The position numbers and the translations under genes were made by a program. A DNA stretch of 64,000 bases from Streptomyces uncialis (GTDB taxonomy: Bacteria > Actinomycetota > Actinomycetes > Streptomycetales > Streptomycetaceae). Position 1 is the first letter of the stretch. Every line of letters starts with the position of its first letter. The notes below the pieces were generated by a model. That model worked only from the letters and a program-made list of their open reading frames with translations. It did not search any database and was not told the origin of the DNA. Of the stretch, positions 9,280 through 17,417 are shown piece by piece. The DNA lies in NCBI RefSeq assembly GCF_036250755.1, contig NZ_CP109583.1, forward strand, positions 2,418,001 through 2,482,000. Reading direction: 5' to 3'.

Positions 9280-10034
9280 TCACGGGCGGACTCGGGGGCC
9301 TCGGACTGCGGATCGCGGCGGTGCTGGCGGCGGCCGGTGCCGACGACATCACCCTGCTCGACGTGACGCCCCCGGGCGCGCTGCCCCGCGCGGACGCCGC
9401 GGTGCTGGGAAGGCTGCGGGCCCGGGTCCCAGGGCTGCGTGTGCTGACCGCCGACGTGACCGATCGCGCGGCGGTGGCCCGGACGCTGGCCGGGGCACGG
9501 CCGGTGACCGTGGTGCACTGCGCGGGCCGGGTCGCCGGGGCCCCGGTGAGCGACTGCGCGCCCGGCGATCTCGCGGCGCTGCGCGGGCCGAAGTCCACCG
9601 GGCTGTCCCATGTCCTCGCCGCGGTACGGCACTCGTCGTTGCGCGCCCTGCTGTGTTTCGGCTCGGTGACGTCCCACCGCGCGCACCGGATGATGGGGGG
9701 ATACGGGCTCGCCAACGAGATCCTGCGCAGAAGGGCGCTGGCCGTCGCCCCCCGGCTGCCCGGCTGCGCCGTGGTGGTGGCCGAGTGGTCGCTGTGGAGC
9801 GGTGCGGGGCAGGCCCATCGGATGGGCGTGGTCGCCGGGGCGGCCCGTCAGGGCATGGCCCCCATACCGCTGCGGACGGGGCTGGACGCGGTGACCCGGC
9901 TGTTGGCGTGGCCCCGGGGTCCGGAGCACGCCGCCGCCCTGCTGCTCACTCCCGTCGCTTACGGCGCTCTGCCCACGGCGGTGGTCGACGAGGGCGACAC
10001 GGCGGGGCACTCCGGCAGGCGTGCCAATCTCTGA
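9273..10034 (+). CDS. Ketoreductase catalytic half (SDR-type PKS KR)
   Basis: The frame begins in phase with VLITGGLGGLG, the Rossmann glycine-rich motif of PKS-type ketoreductases, and contains the catalytic serine (CFGSVTSHR) and tyrosine/asparagine (GYGLANE). It is a complete catalytic subdomain of 254 residues if the GTG at 9273 is used as start. That GTG overlaps the stop of the preceding frame and has only a weak possible ribosome binding site. Starting exactly at the first beta strand would be abnormal, so fusion with the preceding 169 residues by a -1 frameshift is attractive. It is paralogous to the KR domain of the PKS at the window start and probably reduces a polyketide intermediate in trans. 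Confidence 0.75.
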   Translation: MLITGGLGGLGLRIAAVLAAAGADDITLLDVTPPGALPRADAAVLGRLRARVPGLRVLTADVTDRAAVARTLAGARPVTVVHCAGRVAGAPVSDCAPGDLAALRGPKSTGLSHVLAAVRHSSLRALLCFGSVTSHRAHRMMGGYGLANEILRRRALAVAPRLPGCAVVVAEWSLWSGAGQAHRMGVVAGAARQGMAPIPLRTGLDAVTRLLAWPRGPEHAAALLLTPVAYGALPTAVVDEGDTAGHSGRRANL

Positions 10035-10107
10035 GAAGCGCTCCCCACCTTCCCTCACTTAATTTGTCTATAACGACCAGCCGACTACATGGTAGGGAAG
10101 GACTGGT
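10035..10107 (+). promoter_or_regulatory. Probable promoter of the HEAT-repeat gene
   Basis: An AT-rich stretch (CACTTAATTTGTCTATAAC) in a GC-rich context. TATAAC at 10059-10064 is a good -10 hexamer; no clear -35 hexamer is seen. The ribosome binding site GGGAAGGA precedes ATG 10108. Confidence 0.45.
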
Positions 10108-11427
10108 ATGGCCATCGACTTGCGCCGAAAGTCACCGGCAGATCTGGCGGAGGGCCGGGCGAACGGCTGGGCCGATACGGTCGAGGACCCGGTACTGCTG
10201 GAGGACCTCGGCACCGAACAACGCGAAGCGCTGAACTTCGCCTACCGGACCACGCTCAGCAATGTGGACCCCCGGTTCGTCGCCGGTGACCCCGCCGCGT
10301 GGGCGAGCGACTTCGGGTACGCCCTGGACCGGGTGGCGATCCGACTGGACAACCGCAGCAACGAGGAGCTGCGCCGTGCGGCCCTCCAGCACGCCGACCC
10401 CGCGATGCGGGAGCAGGCGCTGTTCGAGTACGCGGACCGTGACCACGCGGACGCGATCGAGCTGCTGGCCCAGGCGATCAGGCAGGACACCGACCGTCAG
10501 GTCCGCTGGGACGCGCTGTGGGCGGTCGAGAAGCTGGGCGGCCCCGAAGCCATCGCGGCGCTGCGGCAGTTCCTCGACGACCCCGACCCGGAGATCGCGG
10601 AGTGGTCGAAGCTGTTCATCAGCGAGTTGCAGACCGGCGACCCGGCCTTCGACGACCGTGAAGGCAGCTTCACCCCCGGCCGGACGTTCGACGAGACGAT
10701 CTTCCTGCTGATCCACTGCGATCTGTATGTGCGGCTCGACCCGTCGAACCAGCACTGGGGCAAGATCTCCCTGGCCCCGCAGGGTCTGGCGCGCATCTAC
10801 GGGCAGGCGCACGCGTGCCCGAACGTCGCCACGCGTGAGAAGCAACTGGTCATCGCGAAGACGATCGAGGGGCTGCACGCCGACGGCACCCCGCACGTGG
10901 ACAACTATCTGTTCCGCGGGTTCACCGAGCGCAGCCGGCGGGACCGCGGCAACTTCTTCTTCGAGTCGCTGGTGCCCCGGCCGTTCTTCAAGTCCGGCCG
11001 CGCCGACGACCCGTCGGAAGGTGTCCGGGAGGCGAACATCGGCTTCGCCCGGTACGGGACCTGGCATCTCGACCCCAAGTTCCAGGTGCGCGGCGAGGCC
11101 GCCATCCGGTACGTACGCGGTCGCTTCCAGGGCTGGGGGCACGTCAATCTCTCCCGGATCGCCGGGCGCTCGCTGGAAGAGATCCTGGTCCCGGGCAACG
11201 GCGTCCTGTCGACCCTGCACGACGAGGAGGTCGGTCCGATGACCAACGCCTTCATCCTCGGCACGTTCAAGGGCAAGCTCAACGACTGGGACGGCGACGG
11301 GGTCATCGACCTCAACTCCCGGGACGTGTACTCGACGGCCGATGGGGACATCGACACCGACCAGGACGGGATCCCCGACCAGGCCGGACTCACCTGCTGC
11401 GACTGGACCACCCAGCAACTTCCGTGA
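10108..11427 (+). CDS. HEAT-repeat protein with C-terminal Ca-binding-like loops
   Basis: A 439-aa protein with no signal peptide or membrane span. Residues about 85-170 form HEAT-like helical repeats (REQALFEYADRDHADAIELL, then RQVRWDALWAVEKLGGPEAI). The central 200 residues are unrecognised. The C-terminal tail (residues about 390-430) has two acidic DxDxDG loops (DWDGDGVIDLNSRD and DTDQDGIPDQ), like the calcium loops of EF-hand, dockerin or thrombospondin type 3 repeats, followed by vicinal cysteines. Such loops are usual in secreted proteins, so their presence without a signal peptide is odd. It is followed 43 nt later by another unknown gene, and the pair sits at the edge of the enediyne-type locus. 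The function is not known. Confidence 0.7.
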   Translation: MAIDLRRKSPADLAEGRANGWADTVEDPVLLEDLGTEQREALNFAYRTTLSNVDPRFVAGDPAAWASDFGYALDRVAIRLDNRSNEELRRAALQHADPAMREQALFEYADRDHADAIELLAQAIRQDTDRQVRWDALWAVEKLGGPEAIAALRQFLDDPDPEIAEWSKLFISELQTGDPAFDDREGSFTPGRTFDETIFLLIHCDLYVRLDPSNQHWGKISLAPQGLARIYGQAHACPNVATREKQLVIAKTIEGLHADGTPHVDNYLFRGFTERSRRDRGNFFFESLVPRPFFKSGRADDPSEGVREANIGFARYGTWHLDPKFQVRGEAAIRYVRGRFQGWGHVNLSRIAGRSLEEILVPGNGVLSTLHDEEVGPMTNAFILGTFKGKLNDWDGDGVIDLNSRDVYSTADGDIDTDQDGIPDQAGLTCCDWTTQQLP

Positions 11428-11470
11428 GCGGCCGCCGGTTGCCACCTCCCAACGACGAAAGGCAATTGAG

Positions 11471-12124
11471 ATGACCGACTCGTCATCCCGGCCCACCACC
11501 GTGTACGGCCGTCCGGTCACCACGGACGGTGTTCCCAACCTGTACGAGGGCACCGCGGTGGCCCCGTGGACACCTCCGGCGCCCGGTATCGACAATCTGG
11601 GCATCACCTCGGTCGACACCTTCGCCGTCCCGGGTGTCGGTGAGTACACCGTCGACTTCAGCGGCTATGTCCGGGTGGTGCGGTCCGAACCGACCTCCGA
11701 GGAATGGTCCAGCGCCGAGGTCTACACCAACCTGATCGAGATGAAGATGGTCGGTGAGTGCGCCGAACTCGGGCGCATCACCGTCACCCTCAACCCGGAC
11801 TGCCTGTCGACGGGCCAGATCCGTACCCCGTTCGACCCCTACGCGGGTGAGGGTCCGGCCGCCAAGGCGTGCCGGATGGCGGTGGGAGCCATCTTCGACA
11901 TGCCGAAGCTCGGTCTGCGGCTGGCGAACAAGGAACCCATCATCCTCACCATCGACGATGTGCGGCAGATCCCGCCCGCCGGTTCCCCCGGCAAGGGCCA
12001 GATCTACCGGATGCTGCCGCTGCACGACGTCCAGCGGCTCGACGACTCCCCGGTGGCCTATGTGACCAGCCTGCGCTTCACCATGGGCGGGTACACCACG
12101 GTGGAGGCCATGGCCGCACGGTGA
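11471..12124 (+). CDS. Conserved actinobacterial protein of unknown function (possibly DUF6073-like)
   Basis: A 217-aa soluble protein rich in beta-strand-like sequence, without signal peptide or membrane segment. I cannot name its family with confidence; it resembles proteins I recall as DUF6073. It directly follows the HEAT-repeat gene, with AAAGG about 6 nt before ATG 11471, and is the last gene before a double hairpin, so the two are probably one transcript. No catalytic motif is apparent. A structural or partner role to the HEAT protein is only an inference from adjacency. Confidence 0.6.
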   Translation: MTDSSSRPTTVYGRPVTTDGVPNLYEGTAVAPWTPPAPGIDNLGITSVDTFAVPGVGEYTVDFSGYVRVVRSEPTSEEWSSAEVYTNLIEMKMVGECAELGRITVTLNPDCLSTGQIRTPFDPYAGEGPAAKACRMAVGAIFDMPKLGLRLANKEPIILTIDDVRQIPPAGSPGKGQIYRMLPLHDVQRLDDSPVAYVTSLRFTMGGYTTVEAMAAR

Positions 12125-12144
12125 CGGCCGCCCGCGTCAAGGGG

Positions 12145-12175
12145 CGGGCAGGGGCCGGCTCCCGGCCTCTGCCCG
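12145..12175. terminator. Hairpin terminator 1 of convergent pair
   Basis: 14-nt arms (12145-12158 and 12162-12175) pair with a single wobble around a 3-nt loop, 20 nt after the stop of the plus-strand gene. No U-tract is present, as is common in streptomycetes. Confidence 0.65.
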
Positions 12176-12227
12176 TCGGGGCGCCCGGGCTTCCCTCCGC
12201 CCGGCGCCCATACCGCGGGCGGCACCA

Positions 12228-12260
12228 GGGTGCCGGACCCCGGCCCGGGGTCCGGCACCC
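12228..12260. terminator. Hairpin terminator 2 of convergent pair
   Basis: A perfect 14-bp inverted repeat (12228-12241 with 12247-12260) and a 5-nt loop, 20 nt beyond the stop of the minus-strand MetE-like gene. With the previous hairpin it insulates the enediyne-type operon from the convergent gene. Confidence 0.75.
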
Positions 12261-12280
12261 GTCGCGGGTGCGCTACCGCT

Positions 12281-13345
12281 TCAGAGTCCGAGGGCCTCGG
12301 CGGCCAGGGCGGTCCCCCGTACCCGCGCGTCGATCTTCGCGAAGGCCACGTCGCGCGAGGTGGAAGTGTCGTCGGCGAACGGCGAGAAGCCGCAGTCGTC
12401 GCAGGTGCCCAACTGCTCCACCGGGAGGTGACGGGCCGCGAGCAGCACCCGGTCACGTACTTCCTCCGGGGTCTCCACCCTAGGGTCGATCGGATCGGTC
12501 ACGCCCACGAACACCCGCACACCGGGCGGCAGATGCTCGGCGATGATGCCGAGGACGCGTTCGGGGTCGGGCTCGCTGGCGAGCTGGACGTAGAAGTTGC
12601 CCGCCTTCAGCTGGAAGAGCTTCGGCAGCAGGCCCGCGTAGTCGACATCGAGGCTGTGGGTGGAGTCGAGGTCGCCGCCGGGGCAGGTGTGCACCCCGAT
12701 CCGGGCCCGGTCGGCCTCGTCGAACCGGCCGAGGACCTCATTGTTCAGGGCGATGAAGCCGTCGAGCAGGGCGCCGCCCGGGTCCAGCTTGAGTGCCAGA
12801 CGGCCTTCGGTGAAGTCGAGCTGCACCACATGCGCGCCCGCTTCCAGACAGCCGCGGATGTCGGCCTCGGCCTCGTCGGCCAGATCGCTCAGGAACGCCT
12901 CGCGGGAGTATCCGTCGATGGCGTCGGCCGGGTACAGCAGGCTGAGCGCCGAAGGCGCGATGACCGCCTGCTTGAGGGGACGACCGGTGTGCCGCCGGGC
13001 GTCACGCAGATACGAGTCCGCGCGGACCTGGTAGCGGAAGGGGCCCTCGGTCAGATGCGGCAGCTGCCGGACATGGCCGTCGGCGAAGGGGAGGGTGACG
13101 CCGTGCGGGTCGAGGGTGGCCAGACCCGCGACCGGGTAAGTGGCGAAGCTCGGCTTGGACTGCTCGCCGTCGACCAGGACCGGGCAGCCGAGCGCCTCCA
13201 GACGGGCGAGCGTGTCCACCGTCGCCCGCTGCTGAAGCTCCGTCAACTTCCCTTCGCTTAGGCGTCCTTGGGCGTGCTCACCGAGCGCCTCCTGGAGGGC
13301 GCGGGGCCGGGGGATGCTGCCGACAGGTTCTGTGGGGATGCTCAT
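12281..13345 (-). CDS. MetE-like (cobalamin-independent methionine synthase family) methyltransferase
   Basis: A 354-aa protein matching the C-terminal catalytic barrel of cobalamin-independent methionine synthase. That core transfers a methyl group to a zinc-bound thiol. The first motif is GVHTCPGGDLDS and the second is GTCDDCGFSPF near the C-terminus; in the family His and Cys residues from these regions bind zinc. It lacks the N-terminal duplicate half of full MetE (about 750 aa), so it belongs to the short archaeal/actinobacterial type whose methyl donor is unclear. The ATG at 13345 begins MSIPTEPVGSIPRP, the expected start of the barrel. It appears monocistronic. Confidence 0.8.
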   Translation of the reverse strand: MSIPTEPVGSIPRPRALQEALGEHAQGRLSEGKLTELQQRATVDTLARLEALGCPVLVDGEQSKPSFATYPVAGLATLDPHGVTLPFADGHVRQLPHLTEGPFRYQVRADSYLRDARRHTGRPLKQAVIAPSALSLLYPADAIDGYSREAFLSDLADEAEADIRGCLEAGAHVVQLDFTEGRLALKLDPGGALLDGFIALNNEVLGRFDEADRARIGVHTCPGGDLDSTHSLDVDYAGLLPKLFQLKAGNFYVQLASEPDPERVLGIIAEHLPPGVRVFVGVTDPIDPRVETPEEVRDRVLLAARHLPVEQLGTCDDCGFSPFADDTSTSRDVAFAKIDARVRGTALAAEALGL

Positions 13346-13905
13346 GCGCGGACCATAGGAAGCCTCCCTCCTCCCACGCAAGGCAGCGTGACCGGGTCGA
13401 GCGGTCGTACTCCCGGGCGGCGGTCCGGGGCGGGCGGACCTCCGGACGCCGTATCGCCCCAGGTCACCGAGTTCCTCGCGGCGCGACCGCCCGCCGGTAC
13501 GCACCGTGGACCGGCCCGCGCGACGAACCATGGGCCTTGGCGGGTTCACCGGTTCTGAGTACTTCCCCCGGTGCCGGACGGCGGCGGAGCGTGGCCCCGG
13601 ATCGGAACCGCCGACAGCTCCGCCGCAGCACCGACGCCGCCCACGGGGAGCCCGCGCGCCTCGCGTCCGGACCGGGCGGCGCCGGGGTTCACGCCAAAGC
13701 CCGGCGGGGGCGTGCGCGGGCGGCGGCGGGGTGGTACCCCGGTTCCTCGTCGCAGGTGGGAGGTCCGGGCGCGGTGACACGGGAACGCCACAGAAATCGG
13801 ACATGTCTTCTTGTTGTGGGGTATTCGGGGTGGTGCGGCGCTGCCAGAATCCCGCTCCGGCTGGGGCTTACCCGGGCTTCAGGGCCTTCGAGAGGAGAGC
13901 GTGTC
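13346..13905. other. 560-bp divergent intergenic region
   Basis: This separates the divergent MetE-like and metalloprotease genes. An open plus-strand frame extends through it, but its content is Arg/Pro/Gly-rich with no start signal, so I do not call it coding. The last 100 nt before 13906 are less GC-rich and should hold the metalloprotease promoter; no clear hexamers were identified. No RNA gene was recognised. Confidence 0.4.
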
Positions 13906-16653
13906 ATGGGGTTCATGCGGTTCAAGACGACGGGCTACAACTGGGTGCAGGCGTATCCGGCGGGCGGTGAGTGGCGGCTGCTGTTCGGGCGGGGCAAGGA
14001 GGGTGCCCTGGTCAGTGAGCAGCGCCTGCTGAGCCAGGAGTGGCTCAGCACGATCGTGCCGAAGCTGGTCCACGCCCAAGGGCTGTACGCGAGTGACTGC
14101 GCGCTGCTGCTGTCCCGTCCCGGGGAGTCCCTGCGGAGCCTGTTCCTCCGGGGCGACACCTACGAGTGGTTCGACTGGGAGCAGGGGAGGGTCCTGAGCG
14201 AGGGGCCGTGGGCCGGGCTGGAGAACTGGGGCGCCGCGCTCCCGGCCGGCTGGCGTTCGCAGATCGACGCCCTGTTCCCGGCGCCCGACGCGGCGGACGG
14301 GGCGCGGCAGACGTACTTCTTCAAGGGGAACCGGGTCCTCACCCTGAACTCGTCCACCGGGGTGGTGCGCGAGGCGCTGATCACCGACGGTCCGGACGCC
14401 TCGGACTGTGCGGGCTGGGCGCGGTTACCGGAGGAGTTCCGCCAGGACCTGGATCATGTCGCGGCGTACAAGGCGGCGTCCGACGGGACCCGGCAGAGTC
14501 TGCTGATCAAGGGCACCCAGGGTGTTCTGCTGAACTGGAGGACCGGGTTACTGGCCTCCGGCGCTCTCGACCGCCTCGGGATACCCGGCCTGGCGGCGCT
14601 CCCGGAGCGGTTCCGCGTTCCCTACCGTCCGGTCACCGGTCGCTGGACCGGTGCCGTCGGCAACCAGCGGATCGAGCTCCGGGTCGATCTGGAGGGCGAG
14701 CGTCCGCTGGGCGTCGTCAGCGGTGATCTGTTCACCGGCGACACCTGGACCGACTCCTTCCGCACCAGCGGCACTCTGATCGTCACACCGAGTGTCAACA
14801 GGTTCACCCTCATCCAGTCGGGTCTGTCCTGGGCGAACAACTCACCGCTGACCGACCTCTTCCTCACGCTCCCCCGGACCGCCGTGACCAGCCCCGAAGG
14901 CAGCAACGCCAGCCTGATCCTCCACGGCGCCGGCGCCGGCCAGGAACTGAACCTCGGCTGCTACTACGCCGGTCCGGCGCTGCGGTCGGTGGAGATGGAG
15001 ACCGACGCCCTGGCGGGCACCCAGGTCTTCCAGCAGTACGACACCTCCCGGGGCAATGCCCCGCGGGGCTACCGCCACCGGAGCCTGACCGTCGCCTCCG
15101 CCTACGCCGAGGCGGGCGTCGAGCTCAAGAACGCGGGGCAGGTCAATGTGGTCGCCAATACCTCGGGCGACGACCTGCGGTGGTCGGAGGCGGAGCTGCA
15201 TGCCGCGATGACGGCCAACTTCAGTCTGCACCGCGAGGTGGAGCAGTGGAAGATCTGGACCTTCGTCGCCACCCGCTACACCCTCGACGGCGCCGCCGGG
15301 CTCATGTTCGACCAGATGGGCAGGGAACGTCAGGGCATGGTCGTCTTCCACGACACCCTGCGGGACTACGGTCTCATCGGCGACTCCATGGAGCTGTTCT
15401 GCTACGTCCACGAACTCGGGCATGTCTTCAACATGCTCCACGCCTGGGAGAAGAACATTGCCAAACCGCCCGCCCCGCTGGGGCCGAACAGCGGCTTCGG
15501 CGAACTGTCGTGGATGAACTACCCGCAGGCGTACAACAACGGTGACCGGGCCGGAGGACAGCACTTCTGGCAGGACTTCCCCTACCAGTTCAGCGACAAC
15601 GAACTGCGCCATCTGCGCCACGGCTACTACCGTCATATCGTCCCCGGCGGTGACAACGCCCTCACCAACGCCGCCCTTGACCTCAGCGCCACCGCACAGG
15701 CGTTCATCCTCCCGTCGGCCGGTGAGGACCCGGGGCTCTCCCTCTCCCTCGGGGGGAAGCAGGTCTTCGGCTACGGCGAACCGGTCATGGCCGAACTCCG
15801 GCTCTCCCGTACCGGTGTGACCGGGGACGCGACAGTGGCCGCGAGCATCGGCCCGAAGGGCGAACGCACCACCATCGTGATCAGCGACCCCTACGGCCGT
15901 ACCCGCGCCTTCCGCCCCGTCGCCCGCGCCTGCACCGGCCACGGCGACGCCGAACGGACGGTCACCCTCACCGAGGACCGGCCGTCGGTGTACGAGACCG
16001 CCTACCTCGGATACGGCAGCGACGGACTGTACTTCGCCGAACCCGGCACCTACCGGGTCACCGCCGTCCACACCGGACTCGACGGCGCCCGCACCGTCTC
16101 CGCCACCCGCACCCTCCGGGTCCGGACCCCGCTGGACCGCGCGGACCAGGAGGTCGGTGAACTCCTCACCGGCGACCAACAGGGCACCCTGCTCGCCTTC
16201 CTCGGCTCCGACGCCCCCCATCTCACCAGCGGCAACGACGCCCTCCAGGAACTGATCGAACGCCACGGCGACCACCCGCTCGCCGCCTACGCCCGCCTCG
16301 CACACGGCGCCAACGCCGGACGCCACTTCCAGACCATCGGTGACGGACAACTCCATGTCCGCCAACCCGACATCACCACATCGGTCACCCAGCTCACCGA
16401 GGCCATCGCCACGTCGCGCACCGACCAGGACACCGGACTCGACAACCTCACCCTCAACGCCGCCCTGCGCCGTCTCGCCACCGTCCACGCCAAGGCCGGT
16501 GACCTCGAACGCGCCGACGCCACCCTCGACACCCTCGTCACCCACTTCCACGACCAGGGCGTCCCGGCCCACGTCGAGCAGCGCATCCAGCAGCAGGCCG
16601 ACGAGACCCGCGCCCGGATCCACGAAGCGGCCGGAGAACCCACGGCTCCCTGA
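13906..16653 (+). CDS. Large metzincin-like zinc metalloprotease with N-terminal hemopexin-like repeats
   Basis: A 915-aa protein. The zinc site is YVHELGHVFNMLHAW near residues 500-512: HExxHxxxxxH, with Asn where metzincins normally have Gly. The N-terminal third carries three similar beta-type repeats (LFLRGDTYEWFDWEQGRV, TYFFKGNRVLTLNSSTG, LLIKGTQGVLLNWRTG) reminiscent of hemopexin blades. The C-terminal third contains an Ig-like or beta-sandwich region and a helical, TPR-like tail. No signal peptide is present, so it is either cytoplasmic or exported by an unusual route. The ATG at 13906 has AGAGGAG 6 nt upstream. The next gene encodes a secreted lectin, possibly a separate transcript. 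Confidence 0.75.
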   Translation: MGFMRFKTTGYNWVQAYPAGGEWRLLFGRGKEGALVSEQRLLSQEWLSTIVPKLVHAQGLYASDCALLLSRPGESLRSLFLRGDTYEWFDWEQGRVLSEGPWAGLENWGAALPAGWRSQIDALFPAPDAADGARQTYFFKGNRVLTLNSSTGVVREALITDGPDASDCAGWARLPEEFRQDLDHVAAYKAASDGTRQSLLIKGTQGVLLNWRTGLLASGALDRLGIPGLAALPERFRVPYRPVTGRWTGAVGNQRIELRVDLEGERPLGVVSGDLFTGDTWTDSFRTSGTLIVTPSVNRFTLIQSGLSWANNSPLTDLFLTLPRTAVTSPEGSNASLILHGAGAGQELNLGCYYAGPALRSVEMETDALAGTQVFQQYDTSRGNAPRGYRHRSLTVASAYAEAGVELKNAGQVNVVANTSGDDLRWSEAELHAAMTANFSLHREVEQWKIWTFVATRYTLDGAAGLMFDQMGRERQGMVVFHDTLRDYGLIGDSMELFCYVHELGHVFNMLHAWEKNIAKPPAPLGPNSGFGELSWMNYPQAYNNGDRAGGQHFWQDFPYQFSDNELRHLRHGYYRHIVPGGDNALTNAALDLSATAQAFILPSAGEDPGLSLSLGGKQVFGYGEPVMAELRLSRTGVTGDATVAASIGPKGERTTIVISDPYGRTRAFRPVARACTGHGDAERTVTLTEDRPSVYETAYLGYGSDGLYFAEPGTYRVTAVHTGLDGARTVSATRTLRVRTPLDRADQEVGELLTGDQQGTLLAFLGSDAPHLTSGNDALQELIERHGDHPLAAYARLAHGANAGRHFQTIGDGQLHVRQPDITTSVTQLTEAIATSRTDQDTGLDNLTLNAALRRLATVHAKAGDLERADATLDTLVTHFHDQGVPAHVEQRIQQQADETRARIHEAAGEPTAP

Positions 16654-16814
16654 ACCGGCAAGGCACCCGCCCCGGCAGCGGGGCCGTCACCCGAACGGCT
16701 GAACTGACGGCCTCGGCTGTTTCCCTCGGTCTCCGCTGGCAAGCCATCAGCTTGCCAGCGGGGCGGGCATGTCACGGCGCCCCGTCCGAGACGCAGAGGA
16801 ACCGAGGTGTCGTC

Positions 16815-17351
16815 ATGCGCACACGTCACAAGGCGCTGACCGCTCTGGCCGTACTGGCCGCCGCCCTGGGCGCCGTCACCGGTCCGGCTGCCCTGGCCGC
16901 ACCCGAAGCCGCGGCGCCCGCCGAGCCGCCGGGCACCCAGGTCTCCATCGAGACCTTCGCCGCCAAATGCCTCGACGTGCAGACCCCGGACAGCGGCGCG
17001 CCGCTCGTCCAGGCCGACTGCGACAACACCTCCCGTACCCAGCGGTTCTGGGTGAACACCGTCGCCGGGGGTGTGGAGATCCGCACCGCCGACAACCTGT
17101 GTCTCGATCTGGAGGCCGCGAAGCGCGGCAACGGGACACGGATCATCCAGTACCCCTGCGGAACGCTTCCCAGGTTCTCCCAGACCTTCCTCACCTTCCC
17201 GGCCGCCGGGGACGCGACCTTGTCCACGATCCACACCATCGACCTCAGGTGCTTCGACGTCGCGAACGCCGACGAGGCGGCCGGCGCGGGCATCATCCAG
17301 TTCACGTGCAGCGGCGACTCCAACCAGAGCTTCAGGCTCCGCGAGGTCTAG
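16815..17351 (+). CDS. Secreted ricin-type beta-trefoil lectin domain protein
   Basis: A 178-aa protein. Residues 1-30 form a Sec-type signal peptide (MRTRHKALTALAVLAAALGA, ending near AALAAPEA). The rest is one ricin B-type trefoil: three repeats each with a CLD/CFD core (AKCLDVQ, NLCLDLE, LRCFDVA) followed by Q-x-W/F elements (QRFWV, QTFLTF, QSFRL). Such domains bind galactose-type sugars. Without a catalytic domain it may act as a free adhesin or inhibitor. Four cysteines beyond the signal peptide suggest disulfide bonds. It converges with the hydrolase gene. Confidence 0.85.
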   Translation: MRTRHKALTALAVLAAALGAVTGPAALAAPEAAAPAEPPGTQVSIETFAAKCLDVQTPDSGAPLVQADCDNTSRTQRFWVNTVAGGVEIRTADNLCLDLEAAKRGNGTRIIQYPCGTLPRFSQTFLTFPAAGDATLSTIHTIDLRCFDVANADEAAGAGIIQFTCSGDSNQSFRLREV

Positions 17352-17417
17352 CCGGGCTGTCGCGCCAGGCCGGGGGCGTGACCTGACACCGGCAGGCGGC
17401 GATCACTCCGGTCCGCG

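Noticed and set aside
13537..13905. N-terminal extension of the metalloprotease to 13537
   Set aside because: The added ~120 residues are Arg/Gly/Pro-rich, and ATG 13906 has a strong AGAGGAG site.
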